Assembly (NCBI GenBank): GCA_965267425.1 | Contig: OZ253959.1 | Coordinates: 248,001 to 312,000, forward strand | From: G965267425 sp965267425 | GTDB lineage: Bacteria > Bacteroidota > Bacteroidia > Flavobacteriales_E > Vicingaceae | DNA length: 64,000 nucleotides | Reading direction: 5' to 3' | Part shown: in pieces, positions 45,141 to 55,100 of the stretch | Layout of the letters: the number at the start of each line of letters is the position of its first letter | Position numbering within the stretch: position 1 is the first letter of the stretch | Made by a program: the position numbers and the translations under genes | Notes under the pieces: model-generated | The model's database searches: none | The model's input: the letters and a program-made list of their open reading frames with translations, nothing else | Told to the model about the DNA's origin: nothing

Positions 45141-46187
45141 ATGAAAGGAAAAGTAAACGTACAATGCCCGTCGAATATAGCCATAGTAAAATACTGGGGT
45201 AAAAAAGACATTCAATTACCTCTAAACCCTTCTCTGAGTTTTACCTTGAGTGAAAGTTTAACACAAACAGAAGTTGAGTTTAATGTGGGTGATGAAATGG
45301 TGGATAACGTCATTTCATCGTTTCAATTTGATGGCAAAGAAGAGCCGTCATTTATTCCAAAACTGGATCAATTTTTCAACCGTGTTTCCTCGTATTTTGA
45401 ATTTCTTTCGAATCTAAGATTACAAATACAGACGAAGAATAGCTTTCCGCATTCCAGTGGAATAGCTTCTTCAGCCTCTTCTTTGGGAGCCATGGCTTTG
45501 ATATTATGCGAAATCGAACGAAAGATGAAAGGAGGCAAGCGCGATGAAGATTTTTTTAGGAAAGCTTCGGAGATTGCCCGATTGGGCTCCGGAAGTGCAT
45601 GCAGGTCAGTGTATGGTGGATTAGCATTATGGGGTAAGACTTCTTCCTTTAAAGAAAGCTCAGACGAATATGCCATTCCCCTGGATACCATCAAGCATGT
45701 CAATTATCGCAATTTTCAAGATTGGATATTGTTGATTGACAAAGGGAAAAAACCCGTGTCTAGTTCTGAAGGTCATGAGTTAATGAAACATCATTTATTT
45801 AAAAATCAAAGAATAGCGGTGGCTCATAAGAACCTTGATCAATTGGTGGTATCATTACAAGATGGAGATGTCAATGCATTCGGCGAAGTGGCTGAGCAAG
45901 AAGCACTTATGCTTCACGCCATGATGATGACCTCTTCTAACCCCTATCTTTTGGTGAAAGGAGCAACCATTGATGCGATTCATAGAATACGAGAATTTAG
46001 AAAGGATACGGGGACGCCATTATTTTTTACATTGGATGCTGGAGCAAACATTCATTTGTTGTTTCCTGAAAGTGCAATTAATGCGGTTAAACCCTTTGTA
46101 GATAGCGAATTAATTGTTTTTTGTGAAAAAGAACAATACATTTGTGATCACGTAGGAAATGGACCAATGATAGACAGCGATGATTAA
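45141..46187 (+). CDS. mvaD: Diphosphomevalonate decarboxylase
   Basis: Protein of 348 aa that converts mevalonate diphosphate to isopentenyl diphosphate with ATP. Characteristic parts: PSNIAIVKYWGKKD near the N-terminus, the ATP loop SGIASSASSLGAMAL, RLGSGSACRSVYGGLALW, and the catalytic Asp in FTLDAGANIHLL. Overlaps the next gene by 8 bp, so translation is coupled to mevalonate kinase. Confidence 0.96.
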   Translation: MKGKVNVQCPSNIAIVKYWGKKDIQLPLNPSLSFTLSESLTQTEVEFNVGDEMVDNVISSFQFDGKEEPSFIPKLDQFFNRVSSYFEFLSNLRLQIQTKNSFPHSSGIASSASSLGAMALILCEIERKMKGGKRDEDFFRKASEIARLGSGSACRSVYGGLALWGKTSSFKESSDEYAIPLDTIKHVNYRNFQDWILLIDKGKKPVSSSEGHELMKHHLFKNQRIAVAHKNLDQLVVSLQDGDVNAFGEVAEQEALMLHAMMMTSSNPYLLVKGATIDAIHRIREFRKDTGTPLFFTLDAGANIHLLFPESAINAVKPFVDSELIVFCEKEQYICDHVGNGPMIDSDD

Positions 46188-47118
46188 GGAATCCATGTTT
46201 TATGCAAAAATTCTCCTTTTTGGAGAATACGGAATTATCGAAGATTCCATGGGATTGACCATTCCTTACAACTACTATGAAGGTAAGTTAAAGAAGGACG
46301 ATGCGCCAGGGGAAGCTGAAAAATCGTCCAATGAATCCCTGAAAAACTACGGTGATTACTTGACCGACTTACATGGCAAAAATGAGTTGCCGTTTGAGTT
46401 CGATGTTCAACGCTTTCAAGCGGACATTGATGATGGATTGTACTTTGATTCTACCATTCCTCAGGGATTTGGTGTAGGAAGTTCGGGCGCTCTTTGTGCT
46501 GCACTTTATGACAAGTATGGCATCAATAAAATATCTGCCAGTGACAACATTGGCAAAGAAGAAATTTTGCAATTGAAATCAATATTTGGGTTCATGGAAA
46601 ATTATTTTCATGGCAAGAGCTCAGGAATTGATCCGTTGATTTGTTATTTGAATATCCCACTTTTGATTAAGTCTAAATCAGATGTGGGGACTGTTGGCTT
46701 ACCTGATGAAGCACCTGGTGAAGGAGCCATATTCCTATTGGATTCAGGACAACCTGGAGAAACGGAACCCATGGTTAATATTTTCATGGAAAAATGTAAG
46801 CAACAGGGTTTCAGAAAAATGTTGAAAGAACAATTCGTTAAGTACAATGATGAATGCATCAAGTCTTTTCTTGACATGAATTTCAAACAGCTATTCAGAA
46901 GTTTGAAGCATTTGTCTGGATTGCTGCTGGAGAATTTCACACCCATGATTCCAACCATGTTTCATAAACTTTGGAAAGAAGGATTGGAAACCAATGCCTA
47001 TTATTTAAAATTGTGTGGTTCTGGAGGAGGAGGATACATCCTTGGATTTACAAAGGATGTTAAGAAAGCGCAGAAGTTGTTGAAGGATCACAACATGGAG
47101 ATCATTTATCGTTTCTAG
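46180..47118 (+). CDS. Mevalonate kinase
   Basis: Protein of 312 aa, GHMP kinase. AKILLFGEYGIIEDSMGL resembles the substrate-binding start, PQGFGVGSSGALCAALYDKYG is the phosphate loop, GKSSGIDPLICYLN carries the catalytic Asp, and LCGSGGGGYILGF is motif 3. The gene order and the presence of mvaD and HMG-CoA reductase make mevalonate the most likely substrate; the neighbouring GYDIA kinase covers the next phosphorylation. It overlaps mvaD by 8 bp. Confidence 0.9.
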   Translation: MIKESMFYAKILLFGEYGIIEDSMGLTIPYNYYEGKLKKDDAPGEAEKSSNESLKNYGDYLTDLHGKNELPFEFDVQRFQADIDDGLYFDSTIPQGFGVGSSGALCAALYDKYGINKISASDNIGKEEILQLKSIFGFMENYFHGKSSGIDPLICYLNIPLLIKSKSDVGTVGLPDEAPGEGAIFLLDSGQPGETEPMVNIFMEKCKQQGFRKMLKEQFVKYNDECIKSFLDMNFKQLFRSLKHLSGLLLENFTPMIPTMFHKLWKEGLETNAYYLKLCGSGGGGYILGFTKDVKKAQKLLKDHNMEIIYRF

Positions 47119-47120
47119 GA

Positions 47121-47128
47121 TATATTTG
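47121..47128 (+). promoter_or_regulatory. Possible internal -7 element before the UbiA gene
   Basis: TATATTTG immediately after the mevalonate kinase gene. It matches TAnnTTTG but lacks a -33 partner. Confidence 0.28.
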
Positions 47129-47159
47129 TCATGCTAAGGAAACGACTTATTTTCTAGTC

Positions 47160-48047
47160 ATGGCATATTCAGTTTGGTATCGTCGTATACGTTTCTTGTT
47201 ATTCAAGTTTGTTACTTTGCTAACACTTGTTCGGTGGTACAACATATTGCTCATTTGGATTTCACAATACCTGGCTGCCATCTTTATTTTAAAACCAGAA
47301 TTATCATGGTTGGCAATTCTGAAAGATGTTAAAATTCATCTGGTCACTTTTTCTACCGCCTTCAGTATTGCCTCAGGGTACATCATCAACAGCTTTTATG
47401 ACCTGGAAAAAGACCTGATCAATCGACCGGATAAAACCATATTCAACCGATTGATAAGCAAGTGGTTTTCATTGAATTGCTATTTTTTGTTCAATATCAT
47501 CGGACTGTGGCTAGCCTTTCTCGTTTCGTTTGAAATATTATTCTTCAATATATTGTTTCAAGGGTTGATGTGGTTTTACTCCCATAAGCTCAAACGAATT
47601 GCACTGCTAGGCAATTTTATGGCTACCGTTTTGGCAATTTCGCCGTTTTTCTCCGTCTGCATCTACTATGGAAAAATCAATGAATTGGTCAGCATTTATG
47701 TGGCCTATATGTTTTGTATTGAATTGACACGAGAGATCATTAAAGACTTGGAGGCAGTAAAGGGAGATTTGATATATGGTTACAAAACAGTTCCTATCAT
47801 CTGGGGAACCAATGCAGCCAGAAATATCATTTATTTTCTGATGCTGTGTTCTTTCGTTCCTTCATTTTACATTTTTATTCTGGATGGAACGGTTGCCATT
47901 ATTTATTCCTTTTTATTTAGTGTAGGTTGGATTCTTTATCAAGCGTTTTTACTTTTTAAGGCACAAACCATTCAGGAATACCATCGAGTCAATAATAATT
48001 ACAAAGTTTTAATACTTATTGCCCTGGCTAGCATAGTATTGATATAA
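47160..48047 (+). CDS. UbiA-family prenyltransferase (geranylgeranylglycerol-phosphate type likely)
   Basis: Polytopic membrane protein of 295 aa. The first Asp-rich motif is NSFYDLEKDLINRPDKT (N/DxxDxxxD) and the second is ELTREIIKDLEAVKGD. UbiA enzymes transfer a prenyl chain to an aromatic or glycerol-phosphate acceptor. Its place directly after mevalonate genes matches geranylgeranylglycerol-phosphate geranylgeranyltransferase annotations in Bacteroidota, but substrate cannot be read from sequence; menaquinone or heme O prenyltransferase are alternatives. Confidence 0.88.
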   Translation: MAYSVWYRRIRFLLFKFVTLLTLVRWYNILLIWISQYLAAIFILKPELSWLAILKDVKIHLVTFSTAFSIASGYIINSFYDLEKDLINRPDKTIFNRLISKWFSLNCYFLFNIIGLWLAFLVSFEILFFNILFQGLMWFYSHKLKRIALLGNFMATVLAISPFFSVCIYYGKINELVSIYVAYMFCIELTREIIKDLEAVKGDLIYGYKTVPIIWGTNAARNIIYFLMLCSFVPSFYIFILDGTVAIIYSFLFSVGWILYQAFLLFKAQTIQEYHRVNNNYKVLILIALASIVLI

Positions 48048-48085
48048 AATATTTTCCGATCTTTGATTTTTCCAAATTACACTGT

Positions 48086-50338
48086 ATGCGCACATATTTA
48101 CTCGGGGCAACCCTTATTGTCATGACTATCTTTTCTTCAGTTTTTGCGGCTGAAGGAGATACTACCATCGTAACATCACATCTTGAACAACTCATGAAAT
48201 TTCCTCCCGGAAACCGTGATTACGTGAATACTGCTGTTTTTCCTGATGGTTCTGTTTCTTATCGAAAAATATGGTTAAAATATACCTTAGGCTGCCCATC
48301 GTATGGATGTAGTGATTGGGATTATGATACACATGTTAGGGCATTGCAAAAAACAGGTGAATTTGATTCTAACCTGGTAGAAGATCCGTATTTCACTGTT
48401 GATGGTGTAGATCGTGATTCTGTTTTCATTGACTTCGATACCACTTGGGTTACGTTTTATGACTCTACCTTAAAAATTACGGATTCGATGCCATCAGATA
48501 CGGTTTACATTCAACGGTATTTAAATGCCAGTGCTCCTGCAGTTGCAACGGATTCTTTTTATGCCTTTAATACGGGATATTTTAAATATTACTGGGATAC
48601 CAACGGAGTAGTTACAGATTCTGTATTTGTAACAGGTGATTCCTTGTGGCATCAGAATTATCATTTGTCATGGGATGTTTTCGAAATCGTCAATCGAGTG
48701 GAAGTGGCACGATTAATAACACCTTATCAAACCGATCATTATCCATATTCTTATTACTTCGATGTGACAGATTATGCGCCATTATTGAGAGATACGATGG
48801 ATATCAGTTTGTTGTTTTCAGGTTGGCAAGATGGATTCCTGGCAACATTGGATTTCATTTTTATAGAAGGAACCCCACCTAGAGACCCCAAACGGGTACT
48901 CCACATGTACAATGGGTCACATCAGTATGGAGTGAGTTCTAATCCCATCAACTCATGGTTGGAAACAAAAACATTTGCCTTTAGTGGAGATGAGAAACAA
49001 GTGGCTATGTATTTCTGTCCTACAGGGCATGGAATAGATGGATCTCAGGGATGTTCTGAATTCTGTGAAAAAGAATATTATGTCAATGTAAATGGTACCA
49101 GAAGATACGAGCAATTGGTTTGGAGAGACGATTGTGGATTGAACCCGATTTTCACTCAAGGTGGAACCTGGTTATTTGACAGAGCCAATTGGTGCCCTGG
49201 TCTACCGGGATATAAATTCCGTCATGAATTGACAGATTTTATCAACTTCACTAGTTCAAATGACTTCAAAGTCGATTTTCAATCCTATACCACAGGAGGA
49301 GGTGGTTCAACGCCAAGTTACAGCATTGATGGCGCACTAATTACATTTGATGATCCCAATTTTAAGTTGGATGCTGAATTGATTAAGATTTTAGCACCAA
49401 CAGATGACTTTTTTGAAAGCCGTCACAACCCAATTTGTAACAGCCCTAAAATTAGAATTCGCAATTCAGGTTCTACTACATTAACCAGTCTTACCGTTAC
49501 GTATTCGTTTGAGGGAGGGGATGATTTTACATATGAATGGGAAGGATCACTCGCTTTTTTGGAAGAAGAAGATATTGAATTGCCACAAATTTCATGGATC
49601 CGAACGGATGATATTTTTCATGTGTCTTTGTCAAACCCAAATGGAAGTGCAGACGAATACGATGTTAATGACGCAGCTAGTGCCAATTTCGATGTGCCAG
49701 ACGAAATGCCTGGAGAATTCCAAATCTACTATCGTACAAACACGGTTTCTGCAGATGAAAACAATTTAACCATTGAAGATCTGGAAGGCAATATTGTTTA
49801 CCACAGGTATAAAAATGAAATTGGCAATGACATTTTTTATAAAGACACCATTCAACTGGGTCAAGGGTGTTATCGTCTAAAATTGACAGATGATGGTAAG
49901 GATGGTATTTCATATTGGTATTGGTCCCAAGTATTGGGGCACTCAAGTGGTTCATTATCATTTAGAAATCTTGGCTCTCCAACGGTATTGAAAAGCTTCG
50001 AAGCGGAATTTGGAACTGAAATTACTTATGAGTTTACTGTAGGTGATTTAGATATTGTTGGAACGCCTGATGTAAAAAGAGGTACGCATAACGTCAACAT
50101 CTATCCCAATCCTGCTAAAGACGGAATTTTTCAGATTGAAGTATTCAATTTTGAAAATCACGGTCGATCAACTGAAATACAAGTTTTCGATATGATGGGT
50201 AAGTTGATAACCGAACATGTGATTTCGTTTCAAGAAAGTGTGGACATGTTAGACCTATCTTTTGCTGACAAAGGGGTTTACACAGCTATTTTTAGAACTG
50301 GGGATCAAATCCTTACTAAGAAGCTGATAATCAACTAA
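48086..50338 (+). CDS. Secreted PNGase F-like protein with T9SS sorting domain
   Basis: Protein of 750 aa with a signal peptide (MTIFSSVFA). The first 400 residues match peptide-N-glycosidase F: KYTLGCPSYGCSDWD, RLITPYQTDHYPYSYYFDVTDY, GCSEFCEKEYYV, and DRANWCPGLPGY. From memory of PNGase F, catalytic Asp60 corresponds to D79 and Glu206 to E325, but the Glu118 position appears to be S245 (FSGW). A beta-sandwich region follows, ending in a type A sorting domain (NVNIYPNPAKDGIFQIEV). It may cleave N-glycans from glycoproteins or act on a related substrate. Its stop overlaps that of dxs, and a terminator lies inside dxs. Confidence 0.9.
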   Translation: MRTYLLGATLIVMTIFSSVFAAEGDTTIVTSHLEQLMKFPPGNRDYVNTAVFPDGSVSYRKIWLKYTLGCPSYGCSDWDYDTHVRALQKTGEFDSNLVEDPYFTVDGVDRDSVFIDFDTTWVTFYDSTLKITDSMPSDTVYIQRYLNASAPAVATDSFYAFNTGYFKYYWDTNGVVTDSVFVTGDSLWHQNYHLSWDVFEIVNRVEVARLITPYQTDHYPYSYYFDVTDYAPLLRDTMDISLLFSGWQDGFLATLDFIFIEGTPPRDPKRVLHMYNGSHQYGVSSNPINSWLETKTFAFSGDEKQVAMYFCPTGHGIDGSQGCSEFCEKEYYVNVNGTRRYEQLVWRDDCGLNPIFTQGGTWLFDRANWCPGLPGYKFRHELTDFINFTSSNDFKVDFQSYTTGGGGSTPSYSIDGALITFDDPNFKLDAELIKILAPTDDFFESRHNPICNSPKIRIRNSGSTTLTSLTVTYSFEGGDDFTYEWEGSLAFLEEEDIELPQISWIRTDDIFHVSLSNPNGSADEYDVNDAASANFDVPDEMPGEFQIYYRTNTVSADENNLTIEDLEGNIVYHRYKNEIGNDIFYKDTIQLGQGCYRLKLTDDGKDGISYWYWSQVLGHSSGSLSFRNLGSPTVLKSFEAEFGTEITYEFTVGDLDIVGTPDVKRGTHNVNIYPNPAKDGIFQIEVFNFENHGRSTEIQVFDMMGKLITEHVISFQESVDMLDLSFADKGVYTAIFRTGDQILTKKLIIN

Positions 50339-52125
50339 GAAATAGAATTATACAGATCAGTTAACCTGGATGCGATGGAAGAAGCGTCCAGGTTAATTTT
50401 TTTGTAGAGTTGACTTGTGCTTCCATGTTCAATGAATTCATCTGGGATACCAAGTTGAGTGATGTCCGCAGAAATCCCTAAAGATTCCTTCAATTCAATA
50501 ATGGCGCTTCCTGCACTACCTTTAATGGAAGCATCTTCCACCACCAATACATGTTGATGTTGGTTTAAAAATGTTGTTAGCGCTTTGGTATCTAAAGGTT
50601 TTATGATTCGTAAATCCAGATGAGAAATGCTTTCTCCAAATGAGATTTCGTTGAGTGCTATTTGAACCTCATCGGACATCGGGCCAACTGAAATTATACC
50701 AATTTTGGAACCTTTTTGCAACCAGGTTGAATTCAATTTTATTTTCTGAAAAGGAACTTTCCAATCGGAACCATTTGTGTAACCTCTGGGGTAACGGATG
50801 ACAACAGGCCCTTTAAAGTCGTCTGACTGAACCGAATACATCATATTTCTCAACTCCTTGGCATTTCTTGGCGCAAGTAAGGTCAAGTTGGGAATGCATC
50901 GTAAAAAGGCAATATCAAACGCTCCATGATGAGTAGGTCCATCTGCTCCGACCAATCCTGCTCGGTCAAGGCAAAAGATCACTTTTAATTTTTGAATGGC
51001 CACATCGTGAATTATCTGGTCAAATGCCCTTTGTGCGAATGTGGAATAAATATTGCAAAACGGGATTAACCCTTGAGTTGCTAATCCTGCAGATAATGTC
51101 ACAGCATGTTCTTCAGCAATGCCAACATCAAACGATCGATTCGGGAATGCATCCATGAATAAATTCATTGAAGAACCCGATGGCATGGCAGGTGTTATCC
51201 CCACAATTTTGGCATTCTGTTTACCCAATTCAACCAAGGTCTCCCCAAATACTTGTTGAAATTTTATTTTGGTCTCAGAAGATTCGGGTTTGATTTCTAG
51301 CTTTCCTGTTTCCTTATCAAAAATACCCGGTGCATGCCAGGTAATGGCGTCTCCTTTTTCTGCAGGTTCATAACCTTTCCCTTTTTTCGTAATACAATGC
51401 AGCACCTGAACTCCTTGTTTGGATTTGAGTTCCGCCAACTTACCAATCAGCATTTGTGTGTCATGACCGTCTACAGGTCCGGAATAACTCATGCCAAGAT
51501 TCTCAAAAAAATTGCTGTTCAAGGGACTTTTAAGGCTTTCCAAATGTTTCTTTAACCCTCCAATATTTTCATCAATGCTCACGTTATTGTCATTGATGAT
51601 AATGGTAAGATTAACCCCTTCATGACCTGCGTGGTTCATGGCTTCGAAAGCCATCCCCCCGGTCAACGCTCCATCTCCAATCACGGCCACCCGGTGATGG
51701 TTTTCTCCTTTGATTTTATCAGCCAAGGCCATACCCAGAGCCGCCGAAATAGAAGTCGAAGCATGACCAGTACCAAAATGATCGAAGGCACTTTCAGACA
51801 TTTTAGGAAATCCACTCAAACCTCCAAATTGCCGGATGGATTCAAATTCATCATGTCTGCCAGTAAGGATCTTGTATCCATAAGCTTGATGGCCAACATC
51901 CCATATCAATGAATCTTGTGTAAAATCATATTGGTGTAATAAGGCCACAGTCAATTCAACCACTCCTAAACTCGAACTCAAGTGCCCACCTTTTCGAGAG
52001 ACAACATCTACGATGTATGAGCGAAGTTCAGCACATAACAAATCAAGCTCCTTTTGAGATAAGTTTTTTACCTCAGCAGGAGCTTGAATTTTATTTAATA
52101 TGTTGTATTGGCTTATTTCGGGCAT
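50335..52125 (-). CDS. dxs: 1-deoxy-D-xylulose-5-phosphate synthase
   Basis: Protein of 596 aa that condenses pyruvate and glyceraldehyde-3-phosphate with thiamine diphosphate. Recognised by SSSLGVVELTVALLH, DVGHQAYGYKILTGR, GLSGFPK, the TPP-binding GDGALTGGMAFEAMNHAG with a later NDNNVSID, and the transketolase middle part CLDRAGLVGADGPTHHGAFD. DXP feeds the MEP route, thiamine and PLP. The presence of a mevalonate cluster 2-9 kb away makes a cofactor role plausible here. The 3' end contains the plus-strand terminator of the convergent PNGase F-like gene. Confidence 0.97.
   Translation of the reverse strand: MPEISQYNILNKIQAPAEVKNLSQKELDLLCAELRSYIVDVVSRKGGHLSSSLGVVELTVALLHQYDFTQDSLIWDVGHQAYGYKILTGRHDEFESIRQFGGLSGFPKMSESAFDHFGTGHASTSISAALGMALADKIKGENHHRVAVIGDGALTGGMAFEAMNHAGHEGVNLTIIINDNNVSIDENIGGLKKHLESLKSPLNSNFFENLGMSYSGPVDGHDTQMLIGKLAELKSKQGVQVLHCITKKGKGYEPAEKGDAITWHAPGIFDKETGKLEIKPESSETKIKFQQVFGETLVELGKQNAKIVGITPAMPSGSSMNLFMDAFPNRSFDVGIAEEHAVTLSAGLATQGLIPFCNIYSTFAQRAFDQIIHDVAIQKLKVIFCLDRAGLVGADGPTHHGAFDIAFLRCIPNLTLLAPRNAKELRNMMYSVQSDDFKGPVVIRYPRGYTNGSDWKVPFQKIKLNSTWLQKGSKIGIISVGPMSDEVQIALNEISFGESISHLDLRIIKPLDTKALTTFLNQHQHVLVVEDASIKGSAGSAIIELKESLGISADITQLGIPDEFIEHGSTSQLYKKINLDASSIASRLTDLYNSIS
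50361..50403 (+). terminator. Rho-independent terminator embedded in the end of dxs
   Basis: Stem TTAACCTGGATGC / GCGTCCAGGTTAA (13 bp with one G-T pair), loop of 10 nt, then seven Ts on the plus strand. It serves the PNGase F-like gene while also encoding the last codons of dxs on the minus strand. Confidence 0.85.
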
Positions 52126-52158
52126 TTCCAGATATTACACCCCAAATATACGCAATAA

Positions 52159-55100
52159 CTATCCGTGTGCTGGCTGTACTCTGGCGCGTTTCACACGGCT
52201 GCCAATTTTCACCTTCGCCTTGTTCTGCATATAATACATCACAGGAACAATGACCAGTGTAAGGAATGTGGCAAATGTCAGTCCGAAAATAACCGTCCAG
52301 GACATTGGTCCCCAGAAGATTACATTGTCTCCACCAAAATAGATTTGCGGATCATATTCTGTAAAGAGTGTAAAGAAATTGATGTTCATCCCTGTTGCCA
52401 ACGGTAAAAGACCCAGAACAGTTGTTATGGCTGTTAGCAATACGGGACGAAGCCTTGTTTTACCTGCTTCCACAATGCAATGAAAAAACTCATCCATTGG
52501 TAAGTATTCATCCTCAGGAATGCCCAATTCTTTCTTTCTTCTTTCTCGAACAAGGTTGGTATAATCAATCAATACAATTGCATTGTTTACAACCACCCCA
52601 GCCAGTGAAATAATTCCAATCATGGTCATAATGATGATGAAATCCATTCGGAAAATGATCAATCCTAAGAGAACACCAATGGTACTGAAAATTACAGAAG
52701 CCACAATCAAGAATGGAGTACCTGCAGAGTTAAACTGCATCACAATGATGAGGAAAATCAAGAATACTGCAATCATCAATGCTCGCATTAAGAAAGCAGT
52801 CTCTTTGGCTTGTTCCTCCTGTTGACCTGTAAATTTGAATGTATACCCAGCAGGCATGTCAAATGAAGACATATTTGCTTTGATTTCGGCTACCACTTCA
52901 TTGGCATTAAACCCATCAAGTACGTTTGACGAAATACTGATTACCCTGTCCAAATCCTTACGCTTAACAGAACCAAACGTTGAAGTTCGTTTCGATTCAG
53001 CAATGGAAGAAATAGGCACTTGAACAATTTGTCCTGTTGATTGGTCCCTGAACGTTACACGTTGGTTCATCAAAACTTCAGGATTATTTCTAAATCGCTC
53101 TTCCAATCTCAATTGAATTGGATAATCATCTTCACCTTGTTTGAATTTAGACACTTCCAAACCAAACAGTGCAGTCCGCAATTCTGAAGCAACCTGTTGT
53201 GTAGAAACTCCCATTCTTCTGGCCTTTCTTCGGTCAATATCTACCAACAATTCTGGTTTACCCAATTCCAAATCAGATTTTAATTCTTCAATTCCACCAA
53301 TATTTGCATCGTTGATATGACGCTTCACCTCTTCAGATATGGCAATCAACTTATCATATTCTTCTCCTACGATTTCAATATTAATGGGCTTACCCATTGG
53401 CGGGCCACCATTGTCCTGATCCACGGTTACTTGTACTCCTGCGAATCCCTTTACCGTATTTCGAATGTCTTCCATCACATCACTGGTCATCACTCCTTCA
53501 CGGTATTCGAATTCACTAAATGAAACCGTAATACGTGCTTTATGAGGTGTTACACCCATTGAAGGCCCTTGGTTAGGATCACTGGTACCTTCACCAACTT
53601 GTGCAATGATGGATTCAACCAGGAAGTCCGGCTTAACATCATCACCTTTTTCTTTAACAATGCTGTCTTGAAGAAATGCCATTCTTTCAATAACAATATC
53701 TTCGATTTTAGCTGTCAACTCATTGGTGGTCTCAATGTCAGTACCTATGGGTTTTTCAATAAAGATGTTCACATAGTGAGGCTGGTTGGTTGGAAAGAAC
53801 TCCACTTTTGGAGCAAACAACCCCATCAACACAAATGAAAAGAACAACATACCAATGGTTCCGCCGAAGAACCAACCCGAATGTCCTAAGGCATATTCTA
53901 AAGTTCGCTTATAACCCTTTTCAAGAATTGGTAAAAAAGTGTCCTGGAACCAAGCCGTAGCAGGCGTAAAGAAAAATTTATTCAAGAGCATGAAAAGACC
54001 AATTACAAACAGAATGTTTGCCAACGCAACAGCTCCTGCAAGCAACATAAGCACACCAGCTCCAATGAATCCGATAACACGTTTATTGAATTTGGAAGCA
54101 GGCATTTTCTCCTCATTGATTTTCATAAAAGACTTGGTCAATACTGGATTGATGACAAGAGCAACAAACAATGACGAACCGAGTACGATCATCAATGTAA
54201 TAGGTAAAAATTTCATGAATTCACCCATCATTCCTGGCCACAACGCCAATGGTAGAAATGCAGCCAGCGTGGTTGCCGTGGAAGCAATAATAGGCAAGGC
54301 CACCTCTCCAACACCTTCTTTCGCAGCACGTATTGGTGTATATCCTTGATCCATCAGACGGTAAATGTTTTCAACAACCACAATTCCATTGTCTACCAAC
54401 ATTCCTAGCGCCAAAATAAGTGAGAACAGCACCATCATATTTAGCGTCACACCCATTGATCCCAAAATCATGAACGCCATGAACATTGACAATGGAATTG
54501 CAACTCCCACAAACAGTGCATTTCTTAACCCTAGGAAAAACAACAAGACCAATACCACCAGGATAACCCCAAAAATGATACTGTTTTCAAGGTTGTTAAC
54601 CATATTACGGGTATTGTTGGATTGATCATTTGTTACTGAGATATCTAGTCCCTCAGGCAAAACGGTTGCTTTCGCCTCTTCCAATATTTCCATGATTTGG
54701 TCAGATGCATTGAGAAGGTTTTCACCACTTTTCTTCACCACATCCAACATAATCACAGGCTCCTTGTACTGTCTGGCGTAACTTTTACGTTCTTCGTAAT
54801 CAAATGAAACTTGAGCAATATCTCCAAGAAAAACAATGTTTCCTTTTTCGTGCTTTACAATGATGTCATTCATCTGAGCAACATCAGAGAATTCACCTAC
54901 TACACGGATTGAACGCTCCTGTTTCCCGGTTTTGAAGTTTCCACCTGAGATGGTTTTATTTTCACTAGCAATGGCATTGGCAATATCATTAAAGCTGATT
55001 TTTAATGCCTCCATTTTGTGAACGTTGATATCCACTTTTACTTCTCGCTCTCTGGCTCCTCGGATATCCACTTTAGAAATTTCATCCAGGTTTTCAATTT

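Noticed and set aside
53939..54349. A 136-codon open frame antisense to the RND pump gene
   Set aside because: It lies wholly inside the strongly supported pump gene, and its low-complexity Asn/Thr/Ala composition mirrors the pump's membrane segments.
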